Assembly (NCBI RefSeq): GCF_000158955.1
Contig: NZ_GG657757.1
Coordinates: 3,213,866 to 3,277,865, forward strand
Direction of reading: 5' to 3'
Length of the DNA: 64,000 nucleotides
Source of the DNA: Streptomyces viridochromogenes DSM 40736
GTDB lineage: Bacteria; Actinomycetota; Actinomycetes; Streptomycetales; Streptomycetaceae
The number at the start of each line of letters is the position of its first letter. The stretch's first letter is position 1. The translations under genes and the position numbers were made by a program. Shown one piece after another: positions 1-7,997 of this stretch. Under the pieces are notes generated by a model. That model made no database searches and was not told the origin of the DNA. It saw nothing but the letters and a program-made list of their open reading frames with translations.

Positions 1-435
1 GACAAGTCCCTGCAGACCACCCGCCGCTTCGACGCCCTCAAACTGTGGATGACGCTGCGGACCATGGGCGCCGACGGCATCGGGCAGCTCTTCGACGAGG
101 TGTGCGAGCTGGCCCGGGAGGGCTGGAGGCTGCTGGCCGCCGACCCGCGCTTCGACGTGGTCGTGGAGCCGAGCCTGTCCACGCTGGTCTTCCGCCACAT
201 CCCGGCGAACGTCACCGACCCCGCCGAGATCGACCGCGCCAACCTCTACGCCCGCAAGGCCCTGTTCGCCTCCGGTGACGCCATCGTCGCGGGCACCAAG
301 GTCGCCGGCCGTCACTACCTGAAGTTCACCCTGCTCAACCCCGAGACGCAGGCGTCCGACATCGCCGCCGTCCTCGACCTGATCGCCGGCCACGCCGAGC
401 AGTACCTGGGAGAGTCCCTTGACCGCGCGTCCTGA
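1..435 (+). CDS. desA: DesA, PLP-dependent lysine decarboxylase, 3' end only
   Basis: This is the C-terminal part of a pyridoxal-phosphate-dependent group II decarboxylase; the reading frame is open from the first base of the window to a TGA at 433-435. DesA decarboxylates L-lysine to cadaverine, the first step of desferrioxamine siderophore synthesis in the cytosol. The visible 144 residues have the late-domain pattern of the family ([13 protein letters not shown], then [13 protein letters not shown] near the end). The PLP lysine lies upstream of the window. The identity is strengthened by the three following genes, which are desB, desC and desD in the standard order. The stop lies inside the next gene (17 bp overlap), so translation is probably coupled. 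The iron-responsive promoter expected before desA is outside the window. Confidence 0.93.
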   Translation, partial: DKSLQTTRRFDALKLWMTLRTMGADGIGQLFDEVCELAREGWRLLAADPRFDVVVEPSLSTLVFRHIPANVTDPAEIDRANLYARKALFASGDAIVAGTKVAGRHYLKFTLLNPETQASDIAAVLDLIAGHAEQYLGESLDRAS

Positions 436-1696
436 AAACCCGACCAGAACCCATGACTTCGTGGGCATCGGGCTCGGCCCCTTCAACCTCGGCCTTGCCT
501 GCCTGACCGAGCCCATCGCTCAGCTCGACGGCGTCTTCCTGGAGTCGAAGCCGGACTTCGAGTGGCACGCGGGGATGTTCCTCGACGGCGCCCACCTCCA
601 GACCCCGTTCATGTCGGACCTGGTCACGCTCGCCGACCCGACGTCCCCGTACTCCTTCCTGAACTACCTGAAGGAGAAGGGCCGGCTGTACTCGTTCTAC
701 ATCCGGGAGAACTTCTACCCGCTGCGCGTCGAGTACGACGACTACTGCCGCTGGGCCGCCGGCAAACTGAGCACCATCCGCTTCGGCACGACGGTGAAGG
801 AAGTTCGCTACGAGGACGGCCTCTACGTCGTGCACACCGAGGCCAATGACGTGTTCCGCGCCCGCCACCTCGTCCTCGGCACCGGCACCCCGCCCTACGT
901 CCCCGAGGCCTGCCAGGGCCTGGGCGGCGACTTCGTCCACAACAGCCGGTACCTGAGCGCCAAGGCGGAGCTGCAGAAGAAGGACTCGATCACGCTGGTC
1001 GGGTCCGGGCAGTCCGCCGCCGAGATCTACTACGACCTGCTCAGCGAGATCGACGTCCACGGCTACCGCCTGAACTGGGTCACCCGCTCCCCGCGCTTCT
1101 TCCCGCTGGAGTACACCAAGCTCACGCTGGAGATGACGTCCCCGGAGTACGTCGACTACTTCCGCGAGCTGCCGGAGGCCACCCGCTACCGCCTCACGGC
1201 CGAGCAGAAGGGCCTGTTCAAGGGCATCGACGGCGACCTGATCAACGAGATCTTCGACCTGCTCTACCAGAAGAACCTCGGCGGTCCGGTGCCCACGCGC
1301 CTGCTCACCAACTCCTCGCTGCACAGCGCGGAGTACGAGAACGGCACGTACACGCTGGGCTTCCGCCAGGAGGAGCAGGAGAAGGACTTCGAGCTGACCT
1401 CCGAGGGCCTGGTCCTGGCCACGGGCTACAAGTACGCGGAGCCGGAGTTCCTGAAGCCCGTGCGGGACCGCCTGGTCTACGACTCCCGGGGCAACTTCGA
1501 CGTCGCCCGCAACTACGCCGTCGACGTCACCGGCCGCGGGATCTTCCTCCAGAACGCCGGCGTCCACACCCACAGCATCACCAGCCCGGACCTGGGCATG
1601 GGCCCCTACCGGAACGCGTACATCATCCGCGAACTGCTCGGCACCGAGTACTACCCGGTCGAGAAGACGATCGCGTTCCAGGAGTTCTCCGTATGA
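419..1696 (+). CDS. desB: DesB, cadaverine N-monooxygenase
   Basis: A 425-residue flavin-dependent N-hydroxylating monooxygenase of the lysine/ornithine N-monooxygenase family (IucD/SidA/PvdA type). It hydroxylates cadaverine to N-hydroxycadaverine using FAD, NADPH and O2. The FAD-binding motif [14 protein letters not shown] is near residue 17, the NADPH motif [13 protein letters not shown] is near residue 195, and the C-terminal [11 protein letters not shown] and [10 protein letters not shown] blocks are typical. The start chosen is TTG at 419, with GGGAGA just upstream; this overlaps desA by 17 bp and gives the usual N-terminus. A GTG at 461 would cut into the FAD motif region and is less likely. 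The stop overlaps desC by 4 bp (ATGA). Length is normal for the family. Confidence 0.95.
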   Translation: MTARPENPTRTHDFVGIGLGPFNLGLACLTEPIAQLDGVFLESKPDFEWHAGMFLDGAHLQTPFMSDLVTLADPTSPYSFLNYLKEKGRLYSFYIRENFYPLRVEYDDYCRWAAGKLSTIRFGTTVKEVRYEDGLYVVHTEANDVFRARHLVLGTGTPPYVPEACQGLGGDFVHNSRYLSAKAELQKKDSITLVGSGQSAAEIYYDLLSEIDVHGYRLNWVTRSPRFFPLEYTKLTLEMTSPEYVDYFRELPEATRYRLTAEQKGLFKGIDGDLINEIFDLLYQKNLGGPVPTRLLTNSSLHSAEYENGTYTLGFRQEEQEKDFELTSEGLVLATGYKYAEPEFLKPVRDRLVYDSRGNFDVARNYAVDVTGRGIFLQNAGVHTHSITSPDLGMGPYRNAYIIRELLGTEYYPVEKTIAFQEFSV

Positions 1697-2247
1697 GCAT
1701 CGCTACCCTCACCGTCCGCGCCCTGGACCCGCTCAGGGACGCCGAACTGCTGCACGGCTGGGTCACCCACCCCAAGGCGGCCTACTGGATGATGCAGGAC
1801 GCGAAACTCCAGGACGTCGAGCGCGAGTACATGCGGATCGCGGCCCACGAGCACCACCACGCCTTCATCGGTCTGCACGACGGCGAGCCGGCCTTCCTGA
1901 TGGAGACGTACGACCCCCGGTACGTCGAGCTGGTCGGGCTGTACGAGCCGGAGCCCGGCGATGTCGGCATGCACTTCCTGGTCGCGCCGACCGACCGGCC
2001 GATCCACGGCTTCACCCGGGCCGTCATCACGACCGTGATGGAGGAGCTGTTCGCCGATCCGCACACCCGGCGGGTCGTCGTCGAGCCCGACGTGAGCAAC
2101 AAGGCCGTGCACGCGCTGAACGAGGCCGTGGGATTCGTGCCCGCACGTGAGATCGACAAGCCGGAGAAGCGCGCACTGCTGAGCTTCTGCACGCGCGAGC
2201 GCTTCTTCAACAGGCACAGCCCGGCCGCCCGAGGAGTAACCGTATGA
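1693..2247 (+). CDS. desC: DesC, N-hydroxycadaverine acyltransferase
   Basis: A 184-residue GNAT-type acyltransferase of the siderophore group (IucB/RhbD-like). It acylates N-hydroxycadaverine with acetyl-CoA or succinyl-CoA to give the hydroxamate building blocks of desferrioxamines B and E. The sequence has the recognisable [14 protein letters not shown] segment near residue 20, the central [11 protein letters not shown] strand, and the [20 protein letters not shown] block that binds CoA. Both ends overlap neighbours by ATGA, so desB, desC and desD are translationally coupled. The length is a little short of some homologues but complete. Confidence 0.94.
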   Translation: MSIATLTVRALDPLRDAELLHGWVTHPKAAYWMMQDAKLQDVEREYMRIAAHEHHHAFIGLHDGEPAFLMETYDPRYVELVGLYEPEPGDVGMHFLVAPTDRPIHGFTRAVITTVMEELFADPHTRRVVVEPDVSNKAVHALNEAVGFVPAREIDKPEKRALLSFCTRERFFNRHSPAARGVTV

Positions 2248-4016
2248 CCCTGTCCGACGCCGTAGCGCACCTGTCCCCCGACCGCTGGGCGCGGGCCAAC
2301 CGCCTCCTGATCCGCAAGGCCCTCGCCGAGTTCGCGCACGAGCGGCTCATCACGCCGGAGGCCACCGGTGACGGCGCGTACGTCGTCCGCAGCGACGACG
2401 GCCAGACCCGGTACGCCTTCACCGCCGTGCGCCGCGCGCTCGACCACTGGCAGATCGACGCCGACTCGATCACCCGCCACCGGGACGGCGCCGAGGCCCC
2501 CCTCGCGGCCCTGGACTTCTTCATCGAGCTCCAGAAGTCCCTCGGCCTGAGCGACGACATCCTGCCCGTCTACCTGGAGGAGATCTCCTCCACCCTCTCG
2601 GGCACCTGCTACAAGCTCACCAAACCGAAGAGGACGGCGGCGGAGCTCGCACGCGGCGACTTCCAGGCCATCGAGACCGGCATGACCGAGGGCCACCCCT
2701 GCTTCGTGGCCAACAACGGGCGGCTCGGCTTCGGCATCCACGAGTACCTGTCGTACGCCCCCGAGACGGCGAGCCCGGTCCGGCTCATCTGGCTCGCGGC
2801 GCATCGCTCACGTGCCGCGTTCACGGCCGGTATCGGCATCGAGTACGAGTCGTTCCTGCGCGAGGAGCTGGGCGCCGAGACCGTCGAGCGCTTCCACGGC
2901 GTCCTGCGCGACCAGGACCTCGACCCAGCCGACTACCTCCTCATCCCCGTCCACCCCTGGCAGTGGTGGAACAAGCTGACCGTCACCTTCGCCGCGGAGG
3001 TCGCCCGCAAGAACCTGGTGTGCCTGGGCGAGGGCGACGACGAGTACCTGGCCCAGCAGTCCATCCGGACCTTCTTCAACACCTCCAGCCCCGAGAAGCA
3101 CTACGTGAAGACGGCCCTGTCCGTCATCAACATGGGCTTCATGCGCGGACTGTCGGCCGCCTACATGGAGGCCACCCCGGCGATCAACGACTGGCTGGCC
3201 CAGCTCATCGAGGGCGACCCGGTGCTGAGCTCGACGGGCCTGTCGATCATCCGCGAGCGGGCCGCCGTCGGCTACCGGCACCTGGAGTACGAGCAGGCGA
3301 CGGACCGCTACTCGCCGTACCGCAAGATGCTCGCCGCACTGTGGCGGGAGAGCCCGGTGCCGTCCCTGAAGGACGGCGAGTCCCTGGCCACCATGGCCTC
3401 CCTGGTCCACGTCGACCACGAGGGCGCCTCCGTCGCGGGCGCGCTGATCGAGCGGTCGGGGCTCTCCCCGAAGGAGTGGCTGCGCCGCTACCTCCAGGCG
3501 TACTTCACGCCCCTCCTCCACAGCTTCTACGCCTACGACCTGGTCTTCATGCCGCACGGCGAGAACGTCATCCTGGTGCTGAAGGACGGGGTCGTGCAGC
3601 GCGCGATCTACAAGGACATCGCCGAGGAGATCGCCGTCATGGACCCGGACGCGGTGCTGCCGCCGACGGTGGAGCGGCTGCGCGTGGAGGTCCCGGAGGA
3701 CAAGAAACTCCTGTCGATCTTCACGGACGTCTTCGACTGCTTCTTCCGCTTCCTCGCGGCGAACCTCGCCTCCGAGGGGATCCTGGAGGAGGACGACTTC
3801 TGGCGCACGGTCGCGGAGGTGACCCGCGCCTACCAGGAGTCGACGCCGGAACTCGCCGACAAGTTCAAGCAGTACGACATGTTCGCCCCCGAGTTCGCCC
3901 TCTCCTGCCTGAACCGCCTCCAACTCCGCAACAACGAACAGATGGTGGACCTGTCGGACCCGTCCGGCGCCCTCCAACTGGCAGGCAACCTGAGGAACCC
4001 GATAGCCGCCTTCTGA
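2244..4016 (+). CDS. desD: DesD, NIS siderophore synthetase
   Basis: A 590-residue NRPS-independent siderophore synthetase of the IucA/IucC family. It adenylates the carboxylate of hydroxamate units and condenses three of them, forming desferrioxamine B or the macrocycle desferrioxamine E. Family blocks seen are GHPCFVANNGRLGFG near residue 150, IPVHPWQWW near 235, the ATP-site region SIRTFFNTSSPEKHYVKTALS near 270, and the C-terminal FhuF-like part with LHSFYAYDLVFMPHGENV. The ATG overlaps the desC stop (ATGA). A perfect 16-bp hairpin starts 15 bp after the stop and probably ends the operon. Confidence 0.95.
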   Translation: MTLSDAVAHLSPDRWARANRLLIRKALAEFAHERLITPEATGDGAYVVRSDDGQTRYAFTAVRRALDHWQIDADSITRHRDGAEAPLAALDFFIELQKSLGLSDDILPVYLEEISSTLSGTCYKLTKPKRTAAELARGDFQAIETGMTEGHPCFVANNGRLGFGIHEYLSYAPETASPVRLIWLAAHRSRAAFTAGIGIEYESFLREELGAETVERFHGVLRDQDLDPADYLLIPVHPWQWWNKLTVTFAAEVARKNLVCLGEGDDEYLAQQSIRTFFNTSSPEKHYVKTALSVINMGFMRGLSAAYMEATPAINDWLAQLIEGDPVLSSTGLSIIRERAAVGYRHLEYEQATDRYSPYRKMLAALWRESPVPSLKDGESLATMASLVHVDHEGASVAGALIERSGLSPKEWLRRYLQAYFTPLLHSFYAYDLVFMPHGENVILVLKDGVVQRAIYKDIAEEIAVMDPDAVLPPTVERLRVEVPEDKKLLSIFTDVFDCFFRFLAANLASEGILEEDDFWRTVAEVTRAYQESTPELADKFKQYDMFAPEFALSCLNRLQLRNNEQMVDLSDPSGALQLAGNLRNPIAAF

Positions 4017-4030
4017 CCAACCCACATACA

Positions 4031-4069
4031 GACGAGCACCCCGGAGTACGGTCCTCCGGGGTGCTCGTC
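4031..4069 (+). terminator. Terminator hairpin after desD
   Basis: A perfect inverted repeat: GACGAGCACCCCGGAG at 4031-4046 pairs with its reverse complement at 4054-4069, with a 7-base loop and ATTT following. It sits just after the desD stop and is the likely rho-independent end of the des operon. It is symmetric, so it could also stop transcripts coming from the convergent hexosaminidase gene. Confidence 0.85.
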
Positions 4070-4074
4070 ATTTC

Positions 4075-4200
4075 AGGGGCGCGGGGAACTGCGCACCCTT
4101 AGGGGCGCGGGGAACTGCGCACCCTTAGGGGCGCGGGGAACTGCGCACCCTTAGGGGCGCGGGGAACTGCGCAATCTTTTAGGGGCGCGGGGAACTGCGC
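4075..4200. repeat. Five tandem copies of a 26-bp GC-rich repeat
   Basis: The unit AGGGGCGCGGGGAACTGCGC plus ACCCTT is 26 bp and repeats at 4075-4100, 4101-4126 and 4127-4152 without change. A fourth copy at 4153-4180 ends AATCTTTT instead, and a fifth starts at 4181. The fifth continues into GACAAGCCCCCACCGCCCC, which pairs back on the GGGGCGCGGGG arm, so the array looks like repeated left halves of a hairpin element. A related complete hairpin lies after glmS at 9831-9865. Spacing is exact and without spacers, so this is not a CRISPR array. Confidence 0.9.
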
Positions 4201-4228
4201 GACAAGCCCCCACCGCCCCGCAGACAAG

Positions 4229-5833
4229 TCACCGCCCGCCAGAACCCCACGGCACCTGCGGCGACCGATACCACTCAACCCCCAGGGCACCCCACCGCTC
4301 ACCCTGCGCAGCAAGCCGCCCCTTGTACCGCTCCCAGTCATGCGAAACCGCCGAAGACCACCCCAGCTCGGCAACCCCCGGCAACCGCGGAAACGCCATG
4401 AACTCGATGTCCCCGGAGTCCTCAAGGGTCTCCGACCACATCGGCGCCTCCACCCCCTTCACGGCCCCGCCCGGCACCCCCGGCAGATACGCCCCGGGAT
4501 CCCAGTCGTACGACCGCCGCACCTCGACGTACCCCGCCCAGGACAACCCCAGCGGCGTCTCCTTGGTGTACTTCATGTCGAGGTACACCCGGTCCGCCGG
4601 CGACAGGATCAGCCCCGTCCCGTTCTGCGCGGCCTTCACGACCTGCGCCTTCTCCTCCGCACTCGTACCGTCCAGACCCCAGTACTGCGCCAACGCCCCC
4701 CGCGAGGGGGTCGCCCCGGTCAGCTGGTGCCAACCGACCACCGTCTTGCCGTACTTGGCGACGATCGGCTGCACCCGGTCCATGAACCTCACGTAGTCGG
4801 CGTGGCTGGTGGAGTGCGCCTCGTCACCCCCGATGTGGAGATACCGGCCCGGCGTGAGCGCGGCGAGCTCCCGGATCACGTCCTCCACGAAGTCGTACGT
4901 GACCTCCTTGCCGACGCACAGTGAGCTGAAGCCGACCTCGGTGCCGGTGTAGAGCGGGGGCGCCACGCCGTCGCAGTTCAGGTCGGCGTAGGAGGCGAGG
5001 GCCGCGTTGGTGTGGCCCGGCATGTCTATCTCGGGGACGACCTCCAGGTAGCGGGAGGCGGCGTAGCGCACGATCTCCTTGTAGTCGGCCTTGGTGTAGA
5101 AGCCGCCGGGACCACCGCCGACCTCCGTCGAACCGCCGTGGGTCGCGAGGCGCGGCCAGGAGTCGACGGCGATGCGCCAGCCCTGGTCGTCGCTGAGGTG
5201 CAGATGCAGCTTGTTGATCTTGTACAGGGCGAGTTGGTCGACGTAGCGCTTGACCTGGTCGACGGTGAAGAAGTGCCGCGAGACGTCGAGCATGGCGCCG
5301 CGCCAGCCGTAGCGCGGGGTGTCGGTGACGGTGCCGCCGGCGACGAGCCAGGGGCCGGGCCGGACGGAGTCCTCCTCGACGGCGGCCGGGAGCAGCTGGC
5401 GCAGGGTCTGTACGCCGTGGAAGAGGCCGGCGGGCTCCGCCGCCGTGATGGTGACGCCCTTGCGGCCGCTGTCGAGGCGGTAGCCCTCGGCGCCGAACGG
5501 GCCCGCGGCGAGGCGCAGTCGGATCCCGCCGCTCCCCTGGGCGGTGACGGGCAGGCGGTAGCCCGTGGAGGGGCGCAGGATCCGCGCGAGGTACTCGCCG
5601 ATGCGGCGGGTCTCGCGGGAGTCGTCGACGCGTATGTGGGTGCCGCGGGTGATCTGGTAGGGGGATCCTCCCGGCGCGGCCGAAGCGGGCGCGGGGATCA
5701 CACGGTCGAGCGGGGTGGGCGATGCCTGCGCCGCGGGGGCGGCCCCCGTCACGGAGACGCCCATCGTCACGAGCAGCAGGGAACCGAGAAGGCGGAGCGT
5801 TCTGTGGTGCTGTCTCACACGGCCGTCTCTCAC
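4229..5833 (-). CDS. Secreted GH20 beta-N-acetylhexosaminidase
   Basis: A glycoside hydrolase family 20 exo-beta-N-acetylhexosaminidase that removes terminal GlcNAc from chito-oligosaccharides or glycans, acting outside the cell. The N-terminal signal contains RTLRLLGSLLLVTMGVSVTG. A GH20b-like domain follows, then the (beta/alpha)8 barrel with DVSRHFFTVDQVKRYVDQLA, HLHLSDDQGWRI and the catalytic Asp-Glu pair in HIGGDEAHS. I place the start at the GTG at 5833-5831, preceded by GGAAGGG. This gives 534 residues and leaves the DasR-like site at 5867-5882 upstream. An upstream GTG at 5881 is in frame but would put the operator inside the coding region. The gene runs toward desD, separated by the tandem repeat. 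DasR control fits its role in GlcNAc release. Confidence 0.92.
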   Translation of the reverse strand: MRDGRVRQHHRTLRLLGSLLLVTMGVSVTGAAPAAQASPTPLDRVIPAPASAAPGGSPYQITRGTHIRVDDSRETRRIGEYLARILRPSTGYRLPVTAQGSGGIRLRLAAGPFGAEGYRLDSGRKGVTITAAEPAGLFHGVQTLRQLLPAAVEEDSVRPGPWLVAGGTVTDTPRYGWRGAMLDVSRHFFTVDQVKRYVDQLALYKINKLHLHLSDDQGWRIAVDSWPRLATHGGSTEVGGGPGGFYTKADYKEIVRYAASRYLEVVPEIDMPGHTNAALASYADLNCDGVAPPLYTGTEVGFSSLCVGKEVTYDFVEDVIRELAALTPGRYLHIGGDEAHSTSHADYVRFMDRVQPIVAKYGKTVVGWHQLTGATPSRGALAQYWGLDGTSAEEKAQVVKAAQNGTGLILSPADRVYLDMKYTKETPLGLSWAGYVEVRRSYDWDPGAYLPGVPGGAVKGVEAPMWSETLEDSGDIEFMAFPRLPGVAELGWSSAVSHDWERYKGRLAAQGERWGALGVEWYRSPQVPWGSGGR

Positions 5834-5866
5834 AGGAGTGTCCCTTCCATGAGCCGTAGAGCTCCA

Positions 5867-5882
5867 AGAGGTCTGGACCACT
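5867..5882. promoter_or_regulatory. DasR-responsive element (dre) before the hexosaminidase
   Basis: AGAGGTCTGGACCACT matches 14 of 16 positions of the DasR consensus AGTGGTCTAGACCACT as I know it. It lies 34-49 bp upstream of the chosen GTG start of the GH20 hexosaminidase, a normal place for a repressor site. DasR is the GntR-family regulator of GlcNAc and chitin use in Streptomyces. This is a sequence match only. Confidence 0.8.
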
Positions 5883-5974
5883 CTCTCGTGAGTCGGGGGA
5901 ATCGATCCACCCCGTGGCGGAGATCCGTTTGCGGCCCGGGCCGGACGCGGAAGCCCGGCCCGGACCGCCCGGGC

Positions 5975-7555
5975 CTACTTGGCGCGGCGCGCCACCGTGA
6001 AGTGGTCGATCCGCTCGCCGGTCTCCGCGATGCCCTGCACCTTCAGCGTGGCGTAACGGCCTCGCGGGGCCGGGGTGACGTCCACGCGCAGGAACGAGTA
6101 GTTCAGGTAGCGCACGCGCGACCACGCGACGGTCTCGTTCCGCTTGCCGTCCTTGAGGTTGACGAAGGAGGCCACGGAGTCGACCTCGTGCTCGTGCCCC
6201 TCGTAGGAGTCGGGCGCGCTGAACGCGTACAGGCTGCGGCCGGCCGCGCCCGCCGTCACGTACACCACGCCCTCGGTCTCGGGGTACGCCGTGCCGCCGA
6301 TCGGCAGCTTCTTGGCGACCTTGTCGCCCTTGATGACGTCGGTGCGCTCGTACTGGTGGTTGTGGCCGTTGATCACGAGGTCCACCTGGTACTTCTCGAA
6401 CAGCGGCACCCACTCCTGGCGCACACCCCCCTCCGAGGCGTGCGACGTGGAGGTGCAGTAGGCGCAGTGGTGGAAGAACACGACGACGAAGTCGATGTCC
6501 CGCCCGGCCCGGTACTTCTTCAGCTGCGCCTCGAACCACTTGGTCTGGGTGCCGCCCGAGATGCCGAGGTTGGCCGGGATCTCGAAGGACACGTCGTTGG
6601 GGTCGAGCGAGATGACCGCGGTGTTGCCGTGGACGAAGGAGTAGACGCCCGGCAGGTGCTTCTTGTCCGGCCCGTTGCCGGGGAGCGTGAAGCGGGCCTC
6701 CTCGCCGCCGTAGCCGCCCGGCGAGTACCAGGCCTCCATGTCGTGGTTGCCGTACGACACCATCCACGGGACGGACTTGGCGACCGTCTCGGTCTGGGCC
6801 AGGAACTGGTCCCAGGTGCGCGAGTCGAAGCCGGTGTCGGAGGTCTTGCCCTGGCCGGTCGGGTCGCCGTAGGCGATGTCGCCGGCGTGCAGGTGGAAGG
6901 CCGGGTTCTGGCCGAGCAGCAGGCTGTTGTTGGCGAGGCCGTGGTAGCTGACGCCCTGGTCGCCGAAGGCCGTGAAGGTGAACGGCGCCTTGTGCGCGGG
7001 GGCGGTGGTGAAGGTGCCGAGGGTGCCCAGCAGGTGCGGCTTCGCGGGGTCGAAGCCCTGGTGGCCGACGCCGTAGTAGTAGGTCCGGCCCGGTCGCAGG
7101 TGGGTCAGCTGGGCATGGAGGTAGTACTGGGTGTGGTCGCCGCTCGCGCCGGCACCGGCCGGGGTGAAGAGGGTGCGGACCTCGGCGTCGATCTTCCGGG
7201 AGAGGTCCGTGGGGTGGGCGCCGATCCGGATGAACGGCTTCTTGACGGCGACCGGGACCTGCCAGGAGACCGTCATCTCCGTGCGCGGGTCGGCGCCGTA
7301 GGCGAGGTGGCGGCCGAAGGGAGCGACGAAGGCGCCGTCGGCGGCCTCGGTCGCGGGAGCGGTGCGCGCCGTGGGAACGGCCGCCCGGGCGGTGGCGCCG
7401 GGTACGAAGGCGCCACCCGCGACGGCGCCGAGCGTGACGGCACCGCCTCTGATCATCGTGCGCCGGGAGAATCTGGCGCGCAGGTACTCGTGCTGCTCGG
7501 CCATGCTCATGCGCTCGGCGAGCCGCTCGGGTACGCCCATACGAGGAATGTCCAT
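5975..7555 (-). CDS. Tat-exported purple-acid-type metallophosphoesterase
   Basis: A 526-residue metallophosphoesterase of the purple acid phosphatase/alkaline phosphatase D type. The N-terminus has a twin-arginine signal (SRRTMIRGGAVTLG near residue 30), so the folded enzyme should be exported. A fibronectin-III-like purple acid phosphatase N-domain spans roughly residues 80-190 (MTVSWQVP, LRPGRTYYYGVG). The catalytic domain carries the metal ligands FGDQG, GDIAYGD, YGNHD, FFHHC and NGHNHQYE in the right order. It would release phosphate from extracellular phosphoesters. ATG at 7555 follows AGGA. I saw no convincing PHO box upstream. The gene is separate from the hexosaminidase, with a gap of about 140 bp. 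Confidence 0.88.
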   Translation of the reverse strand: MDIPRMGVPERLAERMSMAEQHEYLRARFSRRTMIRGGAVTLGAVAGGAFVPGATARAAVPTARTAPATEAADGAFVAPFGRHLAYGADPRTEMTVSWQVPVAVKKPFIRIGAHPTDLSRKIDAEVRTLFTPAGAGASGDHTQYYLHAQLTHLRPGRTYYYGVGHQGFDPAKPHLLGTLGTFTTAPAHKAPFTFTAFGDQGVSYHGLANNSLLLGQNPAFHLHAGDIAYGDPTGQGKTSDTGFDSRTWDQFLAQTETVAKSVPWMVSYGNHDMEAWYSPGGYGGEEARFTLPGNGPDKKHLPGVYSFVHGNTAVISLDPNDVSFEIPANLGISGGTQTKWFEAQLKKYRAGRDIDFVVVFFHHCAYCTSTSHASEGGVRQEWVPLFEKYQVDLVINGHNHQYERTDVIKGDKVAKKLPIGGTAYPETEGVVYVTAGAAGRSLYAFSAPDSYEGHEHEVDSVASFVNLKDGKRNETVAWSRVRYLNYSFLRVDVTPAPRGRYATLKVQGIAETGERIDHFTVARRAK

Positions 7556-7726
7556 GGCGTCCTAAAATCGACGCCTCGGGCAACGGGACACGGGACGCGC
7601 GGTGGACGCTTCACGAACAAGCGCTCATGACAGTTTCAACGTTCCCCCAAGGAATCCCAACAGCCATCTGCCCGAAACCGGGCAGGATTCTTGCGAAACT
7701 ATCGCCGGTGCCTCAGGATCTAGCGA

Positions 7727-7984
7727 GTGCACGACGAACTCGTTGATCACCTGACGCGCTCCACGCCTCTCAACCGGGGCGAGGCGCTGCGGGTGATCCA
7801 GGACGTGCTCGCCTGGTTCGACGAGACGACCGAGGAGTACGTCCGTCGCCGCCACCGCGAGCTCCAGGCCCAGGGCCTGGTGAACGCGGCGATCTTCGAG
7901 CGGATCGAGGCGGATCTGAAATATCGCGCGGTGGCGCCGCCGGAGCTCTCGCTCCGGCAGCTGCGGCGCATCGTCTACGGCTGA
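7727..7984 (+). CDS. Small conserved protein upstream of glmS
   Basis: An 85-residue charged, mostly helical protein that I recognise only as a conserved streptomycete hypothetical. It has no signal peptide or membrane segment. The central stretch VLAWFDETTEEYVRRRHRELQAQG and the C-terminal SLRQLRRIVYG suggest helix packing, perhaps a small oligomer. The start is GTG at 7727 with AGGA nine bases upstream. It ends 13 bp before glmS on the same strand, so the two are probably cotranscribed; any link to aminosugar synthesis is inferred from position only. Confidence 0.75.
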   Translation: MHDELVDHLTRSTPLNRGEALRVIQDVLAWFDETTEEYVRRRHRELQAQGLVNAAIFERIEADLKYRAVAPPELSLRQLRRIVYG

Positions 7985-7997
7985 GGAATACCTGTAC

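Noticed and set aside
4075..4200. Possible CRISPR array
   Set aside because: Repeats are head to tail without spacers, and there are no cas genes; the Cas4-like protein at 32468 is far away and partnered by a helicase.
4824..7630. Open frames of over 870 codons on both strands across the hexosaminidase and phosphatase genes
   Set aside because: They are Arg/Gly/Ala/Pro-rich translations of high-GC coding DNA in the wrong frame, with no domain; the real genes have full family motifs.
7556..7726. PHO boxes before the phosphatase gene
   Set aside because: Only single weak GTTC-like matches were seen, without the required repeat spacing.
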